Positions 10,917 through 21,097 are shown, counted from the first letter of the stretch. The stretch is DNA of 64,000 nt from an uncultured Pelagibacteraceae bacterium (GCA_902568235.1 CACFPS010000002.1:1-64000), one strand, 5' to 3'. The notes: generated by a model not told the origin, from the letters alone. Made by a program: numbers and translations.

Positions 10917-12050
10917 GTGAAAACAAGAAAAAAATTACTTAAGCAATTAGGTTTAGATAATTTACGAAAAATTGCATCAAAATCATTAAATAAGACAAAA
11001 AAATCTTTAAATAAAACTTTTCAAGATTTAAAAAAAAAAAGGGATGAAGAAATAGCTAAGAAAATTAAAAAAGAGAAAATTGAACAAAAAAAACAATTAT
11101 TAAGAGATAAAAAGCAACAACAAAAAATTGAACAGCAAAAAATAAAAGATGAACAAAAAAGATTAAAGGATTTGGAAGTTCAAAGGCAGAAAGAAGAAGA
11201 GCAAAAATTAAAAGATGAAAGAGAAAGAATAGAAGCTAAAGAAAAACTAAGATTAGAAAATGAAAAACAACAAAAAAAAAATGAAGCATATGCACAGAAA
11301 ATTGAAGTCCAGAGACTAAAGGCAGAAGAGCAAAAATTAAAAGATTTAGAAGAAAAAAAAATAAGGGAAGAAGAAATAAAATTAAAAGAAGAACAATTAA
11401 GATTGCAATACCTAGAAAGGCAAAGAGCTAGAGAAGAAAAAAAAATAAGGGAAGATGAGCAACAAAGATTAAAGGATTTGGAAGTTCAAAGGCAGAAAGA
11501 AGAAGAGCAAAAATTAAAAGATGAACAACAAAGATTAAAGGATTTGGAAGTTCAAAGGCAGAAAGAAGAAGAGCAAAAATTAAGAGAAAAAAACCACATG
11601 TTACAATATGAGGAGCAAAAATTAAAAGAAACTGCTCAAAAGTTGCAAGATTTAGAAACACAAAGAATAAAAGAAAGAGATGCTCAAATATTAGCAGAGC
11701 AAGAAGAATATAAAGAAAAAGAAAAAGAATTGAGATTAAAAGAAAAACAACAAAAAGCAGAAGAAAAAGAAAAGAGAGTAATTGAACAACGACAAAAAGC
11801 AGAAGAAAAAGAGCGAAAATTAAGAGAAGAGGAGTTTAAATTAATAGAAGAAAAAAAACAAAGAGAATTAGAAGCTAAAATTGAAGAAGAAAAAAGAATT
11901 AAAGAAGAACAAGAAAGATTAAAACAATGGGAATTAAAATTTGATGAAGAACAAGCAAAAAGAGAAGAAGAATTGATAAGAAAGTTTTATAAAGATAATG
12001 AAGATGATAAAACAGATACTAGTGAAGACGATAAAACAAATAATAATTAG
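10917..12050 (+). CDS. K/E/Q-rich coiled-coil protein with internal repeats
   Basis: ORF with GTG start; long heptad-like charged sequence with near-identical 22-aa repeats. Confidence 0.75.
   Translation: MKTRKKLLKQLGLDNLRKIASKSLNKTKKSLNKTFQDLKKKRDEEIAKKIKKEKIEQKKQLLRDKKQQQKIEQQKIKDEQKRLKDLEVQRQKEEEQKLKDERERIEAKEKLRLENEKQQKKNEAYAQKIEVQRLKAEEQKLKDLEEKKIREEEIKLKEEQLRLQYLERQRAREEKKIREDEQQRLKDLEVQRQKEEEQKLKDEQQRLKDLEVQRQKEEEQKLREKNHMLQYEEQKLKETAQKLQDLETQRIKERDAQILAEQEEYKEKEKELRLKEKQQKAEEKEKRVIEQRQKAEEKERKLREEEFKLIEEKKQRELEAKIEEEKRIKEEQERLKQWELKFDEEQAKREEELIRKFYKDNEDDKTDTSEDDKTNNN
11158..11591 (+). repeat. near-identical 66-nt tandem/dispersed repeats inside the coiled-coil ORF
   Basis: gattaaaggatttggaagttcaaaggcagaaagaagaagagcaaaaatta occurs around 11161, 11467 and 11533; the last two copies are in tandem with 66-nt period. 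Confidence 0.9.
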
Positions 12051-12155
12051 CTTTAATCAACATTTTTAATTGTAAAGATAAGATAAAGGTTAGTGGGAGT
12101 CGGTAGAGTCTTATCGATGTACTACAAGCTTTGGTTTTAATAACCAATATTGCAT

Positions 12156-12272
12156 CTAATTTTTTTTCTTTTTTTTTTCTTTTTTAAGTTTTCTCTTTTC
12201 TTTTAAAGAAAGTTTTGCTTTTTTCATTACACTAGAATCCTTAAATGATTTTCCGCTATATCTTTTTGACAT
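12156..12272 (-). CDS. putative 38-aa Lys-rich small protein, start codon abutting tsaD stop
   Basis: Manual translation MSKRYSGKSFKDSSVMKKAKLSLKEKRKLKKEKKKKKN*; below the ORF-track length cutoff. Confidence 0.5.
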   Translation of the reverse strand: MSKRYSGKSFKDSSVMKKAKLSLKEKRKLKKEKKKKKN

Positions 12273-13346
12273 TTATAATTTTACTCCAGCACCTTTTAAA
12301 AATTTTGCATCTACATCTAATGATAGTCTAGGATTAGCTGATAAATCTAAACTATCAAATTGCTTTATTTTATATTTCTCTAAGCCCACCATTGCAATCA
12401 TAGCTGCATTATCACCACATAATTTTAAATCAGGAAAAATTGTTTGAAAATTATTTTGATTACTAACTTCTATAAGTTTTTTTCTTATTCCTTCATTTGC
12501 AGCAACACCTCCTGCAACAACAAATTTTTTTTCATCTTGTAAATTAAATTTATTAAATTCCTCAAAAGCTTTTTTTGTCTTTATAAATAAAATATCCTCA
12601 ATTGTTTTTTGAAATGAAGCAGCTAGATCAAATTTCTCTTGATCAGATTTAATTTTTTTTGTTATCCTTAAAATTGCAGTTTTAAGACCTGCAAAAGAAA
12701 GATTACACCCACCTTTATTTATTATTGGTTTTGGAAGTTCATATTTATTTGGATTACCTTTTTGAGCGAACTTTTCTAATTTTGGACCACCTGGAAATTC
12801 AATTCCTAAAAGTTTTGCGGTTTTATCAAAAGCTTCTCCCAATGCATCATCAATTGTAGTGCCAAGTCTTTTATAATTACCAAGACCGTTAACGCTTAAA
12901 TACTGGCTATGTCCTCCAGAAATTAATAGAAGCAAATAAGGATAATCGAGTTTTGAGTGTAATTTTGGACTTAAAGCATGCCCTTCTAGATGGTTTACTC
13001 CTATGAATGGAATGTTTAATGACATAGCCATTGCTTTTCCAAAGTTTAAACCAACTGTTAAACAAACTATTAATCCTGGTCCAGCGGTTGCTGCAATAGC
13101 AGAAACTTTATCTAAATTGACTCTGCTTTCTCTAATTGCTTCTTTGGCAATTAAATCAATTTTTTCTATATGAGATCGAGCAGCCAATTCAGGAACCACT
13201 CCACCAAACTCTTTATGAACATCAAATTGACTTGAAATAACATTAGACAAAATTTTAGGTATACCAGTTTGATCATCTTGAATTAGTGATACTGCGGTTT
13301 CGTCACAACTTGTCTCAATGCCTAATATTATTGGTTTTTCTGCCAT
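12273..13346 (-). CDS. tsaD: tRNA N6-adenosine threonylcarbamoyltransferase
   Basis: GIETSCDETAVSL, GVNHLEGHALSP, LISGGHSQ, VAGGVAAN motifs. Confidence 0.97.
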   Translation of the reverse strand: MAEKPIILGIETSCDETAVSLIQDDQTGIPKILSNVISSQFDVHKEFGGVVPELAARSHIEKIDLIAKEAIRESRVNLDKVSAIAATAGPGLIVCLTVGLNFGKAMAMSLNIPFIGVNHLEGHALSPKLHSKLDYPYLLLLISGGHSQYLSVNGLGNYKRLGTTIDDALGEAFDKTAKLLGIEFPGGPKLEKFAQKGNPNKYELPKPIINKGGCNLSFAGLKTAILRITKKIKSDQEKFDLAASFQKTIEDILFIKTKKAFEEFNKFNLQDEKKFVVAGGVAANEGIRKKLIEVSNQNNFQTIFPDLKLCGDNAAMIAMVGLEKYKIKQFDSLDLSANPRLSLDVDAKFLKGAGVKL

Positions 13347-13404
13347 AAAAAATTTTTTCTTATTAATACAATTAAACTATAAGATTGTAATAAAAATAAG
13401 ATTT

Positions 13405-14316
13405 ATGAAAAGAGATAAAATCATTATTGGCTCTAGAGGCAGCAAGTTAGCTTTGATTTATACGGAGAAAGTGAAATTTGAGTTAGAAAAAGAGTTTTCT
13501 AAAAAAATTGAAATAAAAAAAATTGCAACTACCGGAGATGAAAATCAAAAAGATAGATTATCAAATTTAGGTGGCAAAGGATTATTCTCAAAAAAAATTG
13601 AAAATGAACTAATTAATAATGAAATTGATATTGCCGTTCATGCATTAAAAGATATGCCCTCGATAGAGACAGAAGGATTGGTTACAAATTTTTTTTTAAA
13701 AAGAAATTCAGCAAATGAAATTTTAATTAGTAAAGGAAATGTCAAATTTGAAGATTTAAGACCCAATTCAGTTATCGGAACATCATCCTATAGAAGAGAG
13801 TTTCAACTTAAACAAAAAAGAACAGATTTAAATTATAATTTAATAAGGGGAAATGTAGATACAAGAATTAAAAAATTAGAAAATGGTGAATATGATGCAA
13901 TTCTTTTATCTAAGGCTGGAATAGATGCTTTGGGCTTTAATGAAAAAATATCACAAGAGTTTAGTGTGGATGAATTAATACCTTGTGCTGGTCAAGGAAT
14001 AATAGCTATACAGTGCAGAGCAAATGATAATGAAATGAAAGATTTATTAGAAAAAATTAACAATGAAGATTCTAGAATTTTAGCAAATGCAGAAAGGGAA
14101 GTATTAAAAATTCTTGAAGGAGATTGCGATACTGCAGTTGGTGTTTATGCTAAAATTAAAAATCAAAAAATAAATTTAAAAACCGAACTTTTTTCAGTAG
14201 ATGGAAATGAAAGATACTTTATAAACGAAAGTGACGAAAAAAAATCATATTTAAGTTTGAGTAAAAATATTGGAGAAGAATTAAAATTAAAATCTAAAGG
14301 ATCTTATAAAAGATAA
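13405..14316 (+). CDS. hemC: hydroxymethylbilane synthase
   Basis: IIGSRGSKLAL, KDMPS, CAGQGIIAIQCR, GDCDTAVG motifs; ATG at 13405 preferred over track start 13318. Confidence 0.96.
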   Translation: MKRDKIIIGSRGSKLALIYTEKVKFELEKEFSKKIEIKKIATTGDENQKDRLSNLGGKGLFSKKIENELINNEIDIAVHALKDMPSIETEGLVTNFFLKRNSANEILISKGNVKFEDLRPNSVIGTSSYRREFQLKQKRTDLNYNLIRGNVDTRIKKLENGEYDAILLSKAGIDALGFNEKISQEFSVDELIPCAGQGIIAIQCRANDNEMKDLLEKINNEDSRILANAEREVLKILEGDCDTAVGVYAKIKNQKINLKTELFSVDGNERYFINESDEKKSYLSLSKNIGEELKLKSKGSYKR

Positions 14317-15014
14317 TGCATATTTTATTAACAAGACCATTAGAAGATAGTAAAGAATTGATATTAAGATTTACCTCATTGGGTCACAAAGTATCTCATC
14401 TTCCAGTAATTAATGTTCAACCAGTTCAATACAGTGAGCCTGACTATAATCAGTTCAAGGGAATTATTTTTACAAGCGCAAATGCTATAAAAAATTTGAA
14501 TATTTCTAAAATAAATAAAAATATTAAATGCTTTTGTGTTGGATCTGTAACAGAAAAATTTGCAAAGAAACTTGGTTTTCAAAATATTTATTGTGCTGAG
14601 GGCAATGTGAATAATTTAAAAGAAATTATTTTGCAAAATTTTGATAGAAAAATTGGTTCTCTTATTTATATTAGTGGTGAATTTGTTTCTTATAATCTTG
14701 ATAAAGATTTAACTTCAGAGGGTTATTCAGTAACAAGATTAATCAATTATACTATTATACCGATTGAAGAACTCAGAGAGGAATTTATTAAAAATTTAAA
14801 GTCATTTATTCCTGATATTGTTTTTATCTATTCAGAAAATAGTGCTAAAAATTTTCTAAATGTTTTAAAAAAATATAATTTACAGAATGAATGGATGGAG
14901 ACGAACTTAATGTGCCTAGGAGAGCGTGCATCTTCAGCATTAAATGAGATTAAATGGAAAAAAATCTTCCTATTTAACCCTGGTGAAGAAGAGTTTTTGC
15001 TATATAAAATTTGA
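14316..15014 (+). CDS. hemD: uroporphyrinogen-III synthase
   Basis: MHILLTRPLEDS start, FTSANAIKN, follows hemC. Confidence 0.9.
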   Translation: MHILLTRPLEDSKELILRFTSLGHKVSHLPVINVQPVQYSEPDYNQFKGIIFTSANAIKNLNISKINKNIKCFCVGSVTEKFAKKLGFQNIYCAEGNVNNLKEIILQNFDRKIGSLIYISGEFVSYNLDKDLTSEGYSVTRLINYTIIPIEELREEFIKNLKSFIPDIVFIYSENSAKNFLNVLKKYNLQNEWMETNLMCLGERASSALNEIKWKKIFLFNPGEEEFLLYKI

Positions 15015-16102
15015 AAATGGAAGTTTTAAAAAATTTTAAAGATTTATTTTTATCTGTCTGGACGAAGGGAATTATGGGAGTTGATTTCTTTCAAATTATC
15101 ATTGGTCTTGCAATTTTTTTTATATTTTTAGTATTTAGAGGATTGATCAGTAAATTAATAATTAAAAAATTAGAATTAATATCAAAAAGAACAACAAACA
15201 AGCTAGATGATACATTTGTAAAATCAATGGTTGGGCCTACAAGATTTTTTCCGATTGTTCTTGGGGTATTTTTTGCAAGTTATTATATGTCTTTTTCGGA
15301 TGAAATGAGATCATTTGTAGACAATATAAATAGAACTTTAATTACAATATTAATTTTTTGGATTATTCATCAAATTATCGAGCCGGTCTCATATGTATTA
15401 AGTGGTTTAGACAAAATTTTAACTAGGGAGTTAATTGGATGGATTATAAAATCTTTAAAAGTTTTAATTTTTATTTTAGGAGTTGCGGCAGTACTTGAAT
15501 TATGGGGAATAAAAATAGGACCTATTATAGCTGGACTTGGACTATTTGGTGTAGCTGTTGCATTAGGAGCTCAAGACTTATTTAAGAATTTAATTTCAGG
15601 AATTTTGGTTTTGGTTGAAAAAAGATTTAAAATTGGAGATTGGATTTTGGTAGAGGGCATAATTGAAGGCATTGTTGAAAAAATAGGATTTAGATCTACT
15701 GTGATTAGAAAGTTTGATAAATCAATTGCCATAATTCCAAATTTTCAGTTTGCAGAAAATGCTGTAATTAATGTTAGTCAAACTACAAATTGGATAATTA
15801 GTTGGGTAATTAATTTGCAGTATGACACAACTGTTGAACAACTTAAAATTATCAGAAATGAAATTGAGGATTACATAATAAAAAATGAAGATTACAAACC
15901 TGAACTTGGGTATGCAGTTAGAGTGGATAAATTTTCTGATAGTTCCATTGATATGTACATTCGTTGTTTTACCAAAACCGATGACTGGGATGAATGGTTA
16001 GCAGTAAAAGAAAGACTTGCAATATCAATAAAACAAATTGTAGAAAAAAATAAAGCATCATTTGCATTTCCTAGCCAATCTATTTATGTTGAAAAAAAAT
16101 GA
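15011..16102 (+). CDS. mechanosensitive ion channel (MscS family)
   Basis: GLFGVAVALGAQDLFKNLISGILVLVEKRFKIGDWI motif; TTG at 15011 or ATG at 15017 as start. Confidence 0.93.
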   Translation: MKMEVLKNFKDLFLSVWTKGIMGVDFFQIIIGLAIFFIFLVFRGLISKLIIKKLELISKRTTNKLDDTFVKSMVGPTRFFPIVLGVFFASYYMSFSDEMRSFVDNINRTLITILIFWIIHQIIEPVSYVLSGLDKILTRELIGWIIKSLKVLIFILGVAAVLELWGIKIGPIIAGLGLFGVAVALGAQDLFKNLISGILVLVEKRFKIGDWILVEGIIEGIVEKIGFRSTVIRKFDKSIAIIPNFQFAENAVINVSQTTNWIISWVINLQYDTTVEQLKIIRNEIEDYIIKNEDYKPELGYAVRVDKFSDSSIDMYIRCFTKTDDWDEWLAVKERLAISIKQIVEKNKASFAFPSQSIYVEKK

Positions 16103-16389
16103 TTGCAATTTTTTACTTAGCTCTTCAAATTCTTAAACTTTATTCATACGTTGTTATAGCAAATGTAGTGATTAGTTGGTTAATTGCCTTTAATATTTTG
16201 AATACATCAAATAGGTTTGTTTATTCAATTTTAGAATTTACCTACAAACTAACCGATCCAATTCTTAATAAAATTAGAGGATTTATACCTAATTTAGGAG
16301 CTTTTGACATATCGCCTATAATTCTTCTTTTATTGATCTGGTTTGTAGAAATGTGTATGAAGCTCTACGTGGCACCATTAATTTTTTAA
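16099..16389 (+). CDS. YggT family protein
   Basis: SYVVIANVVISWLIAFN, LTDPILNKIRGFIPNLGAFDISPIILLL. Confidence 0.92.
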   Translation: MIAIFYLALQILKLYSYVVIANVVISWLIAFNILNTSNRFVYSILEFTYKLTDPILNKIRGFIPNLGAFDISPIILLLLIWFVEMCMKLYVAPLIF

Positions 16390-16394
16390 TTATC

Positions 16395-17243
16395 ATGATA
16401 CTAATTGACGGAAAAAAAATTGCAGCAGAACTTAGAGAGGAGTTGAAGCAAGAAGTATCGGAATTAAAATCAAAATATAATAAAGTTCCAGGTCTTACAG
16501 TAATATTAATAGGAGATCTTGCTCCTAGTCAAATTTATGTTCGAAATAAAGAAAAGTCCGCAATTGAAGTAGGTTTAAAATCAGAAGTGATTAAGTATAC
16601 AGAATCTATAGAAGAAAAAACTGTTTTAAATAAAATCAATGAATTAAACAACGACGATACAGTTTCAGGCATTTTAGTACAATTACCACTTCCAAAACAC
16701 ATTGATAAGCAAAAGGTTATTGAAGCAATTTTACCTAGTAAGGATGTCGATGGATTTCATCCTATGAATGTTGGCAATCTTTCATCAGGCTACGAAAGTT
16801 CAGTTCCTTGTACACCTCTAGGATGTTATTTATTAATAAAAAAAATTGAACCAAATTTAAGTGGAAAAAAAGCTGTAATAGTTGGTAGATCAAATCTTAA
16901 TGGAAAGCCGATGACTCAATTATTATTAAAAGAAAATTGCACTGTTACAATAACTCATTCAAAAACAAAAGACCTCAAAGAAGAATGTCTAAAGGGCGAT
17001 ATTATTGTTGCTGCGGTTGGTATGCCAGAACTTGTAAAAGGTGATTGGGTTAAAAAAGATGCAATTGTAATTGATGTTGGTATTAACAAAATAGATAAAG
17101 GAATTGTTGGAGATGTTGCATTTGATGAAGTTTCTAAAGTTGCAAAAGCTTTAACACCTGTTCCAGGTGGCGTTGGACCTATGACAATCGCATGTTTATT
17201 GAAAAATACAATTGAGTGTTTTAAAAGATCTCAAAAAAATTAA
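16395..17243 (+). CDS. folD: bifunctional methylenetetrahydrofolate dehydrogenase / methenyltetrahydrofolate cyclohydrolase
   Basis: GILVQLPLPKHID, KDVDGFHPMNVG, PVPGGVGPMT motifs; ATG at 16395 preferred over track start 16353. Confidence 0.97.
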   Translation: MILIDGKKIAAELREELKQEVSELKSKYNKVPGLTVILIGDLAPSQIYVRNKEKSAIEVGLKSEVIKYTESIEEKTVLNKINELNNDDTVSGILVQLPLPKHIDKQKVIEAILPSKDVDGFHPMNVGNLSSGYESSVPCTPLGCYLLIKKIEPNLSGKKAVIVGRSNLNGKPMTQLLLKENCTVTITHSKTKDLKEECLKGDIIVAAVGMPELVKGDWVKKDAIVIDVGINKIDKGIVGDVAFDEVSKVAKALTPVPGGVGPMTIACLLKNTIECFKRSQKN

Positions 17244-17253
17244 TTATATAAAA

Positions 17254-18318
17254 GTGTCAAAGTTAACAATTTTAATTGTTATTTTTTTTATTTATAATTC
17301 TTTAACTTTTGCTATGGAAAAAAAACCTTATCATCATTTACCTGATGGAACTTTTAGAAATCCTGAGGGTTCTCCTAAACGAAATTCTAATTTTAAATGG
17401 TCTTTTAGCACTTATAATAAAGAAAAGAAAAAACTTGATATGACCGTTCCAAAAGATCATATCGTTGAGAAAACAAAAGTCTTATCTGATTTAGAAAGAT
17501 TTAAAGATGATGATTATATTGCCTGGATTGGTCATGCTACATTTTTAATAAAACTAGGAGATACAATAATAATAACTGATCCTGTATTTTCAAAAAATGC
17601 TGGACCATTAATTTTCGGGCCAAAAAGATTTACTGAACCAGCTCTAAAACTAAATGAAATTCCAAAAACAGATTTATTTTTATTAACGCATAATCATTAT
17701 GATCATCAAGATATGAGAAGTATTAAAAGGTTTCCATTCAAGAAAAGCAAAGTTTTACTGCCTTTAAAACTTGGTAAATATTTTACACGAAATGGATATA
17801 GAGATGTAAATGAAATGGATTGGTATGATAAAATTAAAATTAATAATGAATTAGCAGTTACATTACTACCGGCGGTTCATTGGTCTAAAAGAAGCTTTAC
17901 TGACACTAATAAAACTCTTTGGGGAAATTTTTTAATTGAATACAGAGATAAAAAAATAATTTTTGGATGTGATACAGGTGTTGGAAATATCTATAAAGAA
18001 CTTGGAGATAAATACGGTCCTATTGATCTAACTCTAATTAACATTGGTGCATATAATTTTTATCCAATGATGCCTTATAAAGATAAATCAGCTTATCATA
18101 CTAATCCCGAAGAAGCTTTAAGTATTGCAAGAGATTTAAAAAGTAAGAAAGTGATTGGTATGCATTGGGGTACTTTTGTTTTATCATTAGAGCCTATTAT
18201 GGAACCACGAGTAAGATTTAAAAATAATGCAGAAAAATTTGGTTATAAACAAGAAGATGCTATTATTTTTAAAATTGGAGAATTTCAATCTTTAAAAAAT
18301 CTACTCTCATATAATTAA
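17254..18318 (+). CDS. exported MBL-fold metallohydrolase (NAPE-PLD-like)
   Basis: WIGHATFLIKLGDTIIITDPV, THNHYDHQD, GMHWGTF; GTG at 17254 gives a plausible signal peptide (track start 17212). Confidence 0.88.
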   Translation: MSKLTILIVIFFIYNSLTFAMEKKPYHHLPDGTFRNPEGSPKRNSNFKWSFSTYNKEKKKLDMTVPKDHIVEKTKVLSDLERFKDDDYIAWIGHATFLIKLGDTIIITDPVFSKNAGPLIFGPKRFTEPALKLNEIPKTDLFLLTHNHYDHQDMRSIKRFPFKKSKVLLPLKLGKYFTRNGYRDVNEMDWYDKIKINNELAVTLLPAVHWSKRSFTDTNKTLWGNFLIEYRDKKIIFGCDTGVGNIYKELGDKYGPIDLTLINIGAYNFYPMMPYKDKSAYHTNPEEALSIARDLKSKKVIGMHWGTFVLSLEPIMEPRVRFKNNAEKFGYKQEDAIIFKIGEFQSLKNLLSYN

Positions 18319-19379
18319 TTTTTTTCCATTAAATATAGTCCATCAGGGTTTAAAAAGAAAATTTTTCCATTTTCAGGATGTATAATGATATCTCTTATTC
18401 TACCTATTTTATCTTTAAATATAATTTCTTCTTTAACTTCATATAAATCATCAAAAATTAATTTTCTTAATGATTGATCTTTCAAAGAAGTAATTAATGC
18501 ATGTCCATTCCATTCTTTAAATTCATCACCTTTATAGATTTTAATTGCACTAGTTGCTATTGATGGTACCCAATATTTAATAGCTTTTGTAAAACCTGAT
18601 TTCCATTTAGGTCCAATTGGTAATCCTGAATAATTAGTTCCTCCCCAACCTAAAATTTTCCATCCATAATTTTCTCCTTTTTTAACCTCACCAAACCAAT
18701 CACCACCCTTTGCTCCATGATTACTAATATAAACTTTTCCATCATATGGAGATATAGTTAAGCCTTGAGGATTTCTAATACCTATTTGATATATTTCCGG
18801 TAACCATTTTGATTTACTTTCAAATCTAGGATTGTCTTTTGGTATGCTTCCATCTAAATGAATTCTTATAATGCTGCCTGGATGTTTAGATGCATCTTGA
18901 GCAATCATTCCCTTTCCTCTTTCACCCGCAGATGCATAAAGATAATTATCTTTTATAGCTAATCTTGAACCAAAATGGTAACCCGAGTCCATTGGTGGAT
19001 TTGCTTGAAAAAGATTTTTAAATAATAACTTTTTTTTATCTAATTTTGCTTTTGCAATAGATGTACTACTTTTCCAATTTCCTCTATTTTCAGTATAAGA
19101 AATGTAAATAAAATTATCTTTATAAAGAATATCTAGTAATCCGCCTTGGCCATGTTCTAAATAATTAAGATTATGTTCTATTTGGATTACATTATTAGTT
19201 AGGATGTTTACAATTTTAATTTTTCCACTTTTTTCTGTTATTATTATTTCATCATTACTAATAAATGATGAGCCCCAAGGCTTATCCAAAGTGACAATCT
19301 TTTTAAATTTTAAATTTTTTGCTAAAGAAACTGAAGTAAAATTTAAAATAATTAATATGTACAAAAATATTTTTTTCAT
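18315..19379 (-). CDS. PQQ-dependent sugar dehydrogenase (soluble aldose dehydrogenase type)
   Basis: Signal peptide; GIRNPQGL, HGAKGGDWFGEVKKGENYGWK motifs. Confidence 0.9.
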   Translation of the reverse strand: MKKIFLYILIILNFTSVSLAKNLKFKKIVTLDKPWGSSFISNDEIIITEKSGKIKIVNILTNNVIQIEHNLNYLEHGQGGLLDILYKDNFIYISYTENRGNWKSSTSIAKAKLDKKKLLFKNLFQANPPMDSGYHFGSRLAIKDNYLYASAGERGKGMIAQDASKHPGSIIRIHLDGSIPKDNPRFESKSKWLPEIYQIGIRNPQGLTISPYDGKVYISNHGAKGGDWFGEVKKGENYGWKILGWGGTNYSGLPIGPKWKSGFTKAIKYWVPSIATSAIKIYKGDEFKEWNGHALITSLKDQSLRKLIFDDLYEVKEEIIFKDKIGRIRDIIIHPENGKIFFLNPDGLYLMEKN

Positions 19380-19396
19380 TAATTACGTGAAATATA

Positions 19397-20581
19397 TTAT
19401 CTAAGTTTTTTTTTATGAAAATTAATAAATCTCTCAACATTTGATTTATTAAAAGTTTTGTTTTCTTCAAAAGATACTTTTTTCATCGAATATGCATTGC
19501 TATTAGTTATTCTTGATTGAATAGTAATATTGCCTTTATAAAGCTTGAGCTTGACGGATCCATTTACCCTACTTTTTTTTTGGTCAATAATTTTTTGAAG
19601 TTTAAATCTTTCTTTTGAATACCAGTAGCCATTGTAAATTAATTCTGCATACCTGGGCATTATAGAGTCTTTTTTATGCATTGTTTCTTTATCAAGAGTT
19701 ACTGACTCAATTGCCCTATGTGCATTTATTAATAACGTTCCACCAGGAGTTTCATAAACACCTCTGGATTTAATGCCAATAAATCTGTTTTCTACTAAAT
19801 CAACTCTGCCTATTCCATTTTTTCCAGCTAATTGGTTAAGTTTTTCTAGAAGTTTAGATGGAGATAATTTTACTCCATTAATTCCAATCGGATCACTATT
19901 TTTAAAATTAATTGTTACAAATGTTGGTTTGCTTGGTGCTTTCTCAGGATCAGTAGTTCTTTGAAAAATTAACTTAGGTGCTGAATTTTTTGGATTTTCT
20001 AAAACTTTACCTTCAGTGGATGTGTGAAATAAATTGTCATCTATAGAAAAAGGAGGAGAACCTTTTTTATCTTTTGGAATTGGAATCCCATGTTTTTTTG
20101 CATAATTAATTAGGTCGGTTCTAGACTTAAGTTTCCATATTCTCCAAGGCGCTATTATTTTTATTTTTGGTCCAAAATAATGATAGCCAAGTTCAAATCT
20201 AACTTGATCATTTCCCTTTCCTGTTGCTCCATGAGACACTGCATATGCTTTAAATTTTTTAGCAACTCTAATTTGATCTTTTGCAATTAATGGTCTTGCA
20301 ATTGATGTTCCTAATAAATAAGCACCTTCATAAACTGCATGACCTCTAATCATTGGATATACATACTCTTTTACAAAAGTATTTTTCAAATTGTGAATGA
20401 TAATGCTCTTAACACCAAATTTTTTGGCATTTCTAATTATTTTTTTTTTATCTATTTTTTGTCCTACATCTGCTACGTAAGCTATGACTTCAGATTTATA
20501 ATTTTCTTGCAGCCATTTTAGTATAATTGATGTGTCTAGTCCGCCAGAATAGGCAAGAACTATTTTTTTTTTGGACTTCAT
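19397..20581 (-). CDS. argG: argininosuccinate synthase
   Basis: VLAYSGGLDTSIILKWL, SHGATGKGNDQVRFE motifs. Confidence 0.98.
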   Translation of the reverse strand: MKSKKKIVLAYSGGLDTSIILKWLQENYKSEVIAYVADVGQKIDKKKIIRNAKKFGVKSIIIHNLKNTFVKEYVYPMIRGHAVYEGAYLLGTSIARPLIAKDQIRVAKKFKAYAVSHGATGKGNDQVRFELGYHYFGPKIKIIAPWRIWKLKSRTDLINYAKKHGIPIPKDKKGSPPFSIDDNLFHTSTEGKVLENPKNSAPKLIFQRTTDPEKAPSKPTFVTINFKNSDPIGINGVKLSPSKLLEKLNQLAGKNGIGRVDLVENRFIGIKSRGVYETPGGTLLINAHRAIESVTLDKETMHKKDSIMPRYAELIYNGYWYSKERFKLQKIIDQKKSRVNGSVKLKLYKGNITIQSRITNSNAYSMKKVSFEENKTFNKSNVERFINFHKKKLR

Positions 20582-20584
20582 TAC

Positions 20585-21097
20585 TTAAGTGCAATTTTTT
20601 TTTGCTGAGTTGTATGCTTTTGTAAATCCCATTAAAGAATAATGGTCAATTGTTTGAGATCCTGATTTATTGTAACCAGTAACCATTATTCTTGAAGCTT
20701 TTTTCATTCTTTTAACAATCTTCTTTTCGATTTTATTGTTAGATATCCAAGCAAAATTATCCTGAGTTAAGTCAAATTTATATTTTGATTTACCCGATGC
20801 TGCTACTACTGAATTTTGACTATTATATTCATAACCAGAGGTAGTGCTGACTTCATCTGTAATTTTATCTGATGGTCTAAACGTAACAAATAATCTTGCA
20901 TCCCTATCACCCTTTTTTGGAGATTGTAGTACTGGCTTTGATTGAGCAAAACAAACTTTTCCATTATCATTCGAAACAACTATTGTTTCCCAATCCTTAA
21001 ATGTTCCTACTTTTTTTAACTCTTCAGAATGAACTAAACCAATTGAAAAGATAATTAAAACAAAGGATTTTATAAAAATTTTTTTAATTAAGGACAT
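20585..21097 (-). CDS. invasion-associated locus B (IalB) family protein
   Basis: Signal peptide; VGTFKDWETIVVSNDNGKVCFAQSKP pattern. Confidence 0.8.
   Translation of the reverse strand: MSLIKKIFIKSFVLIIFSIGLVHSEELKKVGTFKDWETIVVSNDNGKVCFAQSKPVLQSPKKGDRDARLFVTFRPSDKITDEVSTTSGYEYNSQNSVVAASGKSKYKFDLTQDNFAWISNNKIEKKIVKRMKKASRIMVTGYNKSGSQTIDHYSLMGFTKAYNSAKKNCT

Noticed and set aside
11428-11661. Antisense ORF of 77 aa opposite the coiled-coil gene
   Set aside because: Translation is a mirror of the K/E-rich repeat (MFLNLATFEQFLLIFA...), a compositional artefact
13318-13404. Extended hemC start overlapping tsaD
   Set aside because: HemC homology starts at MKRDKIIIGSRGSKLAL (13405); upstream extension overlaps divergent tsaD
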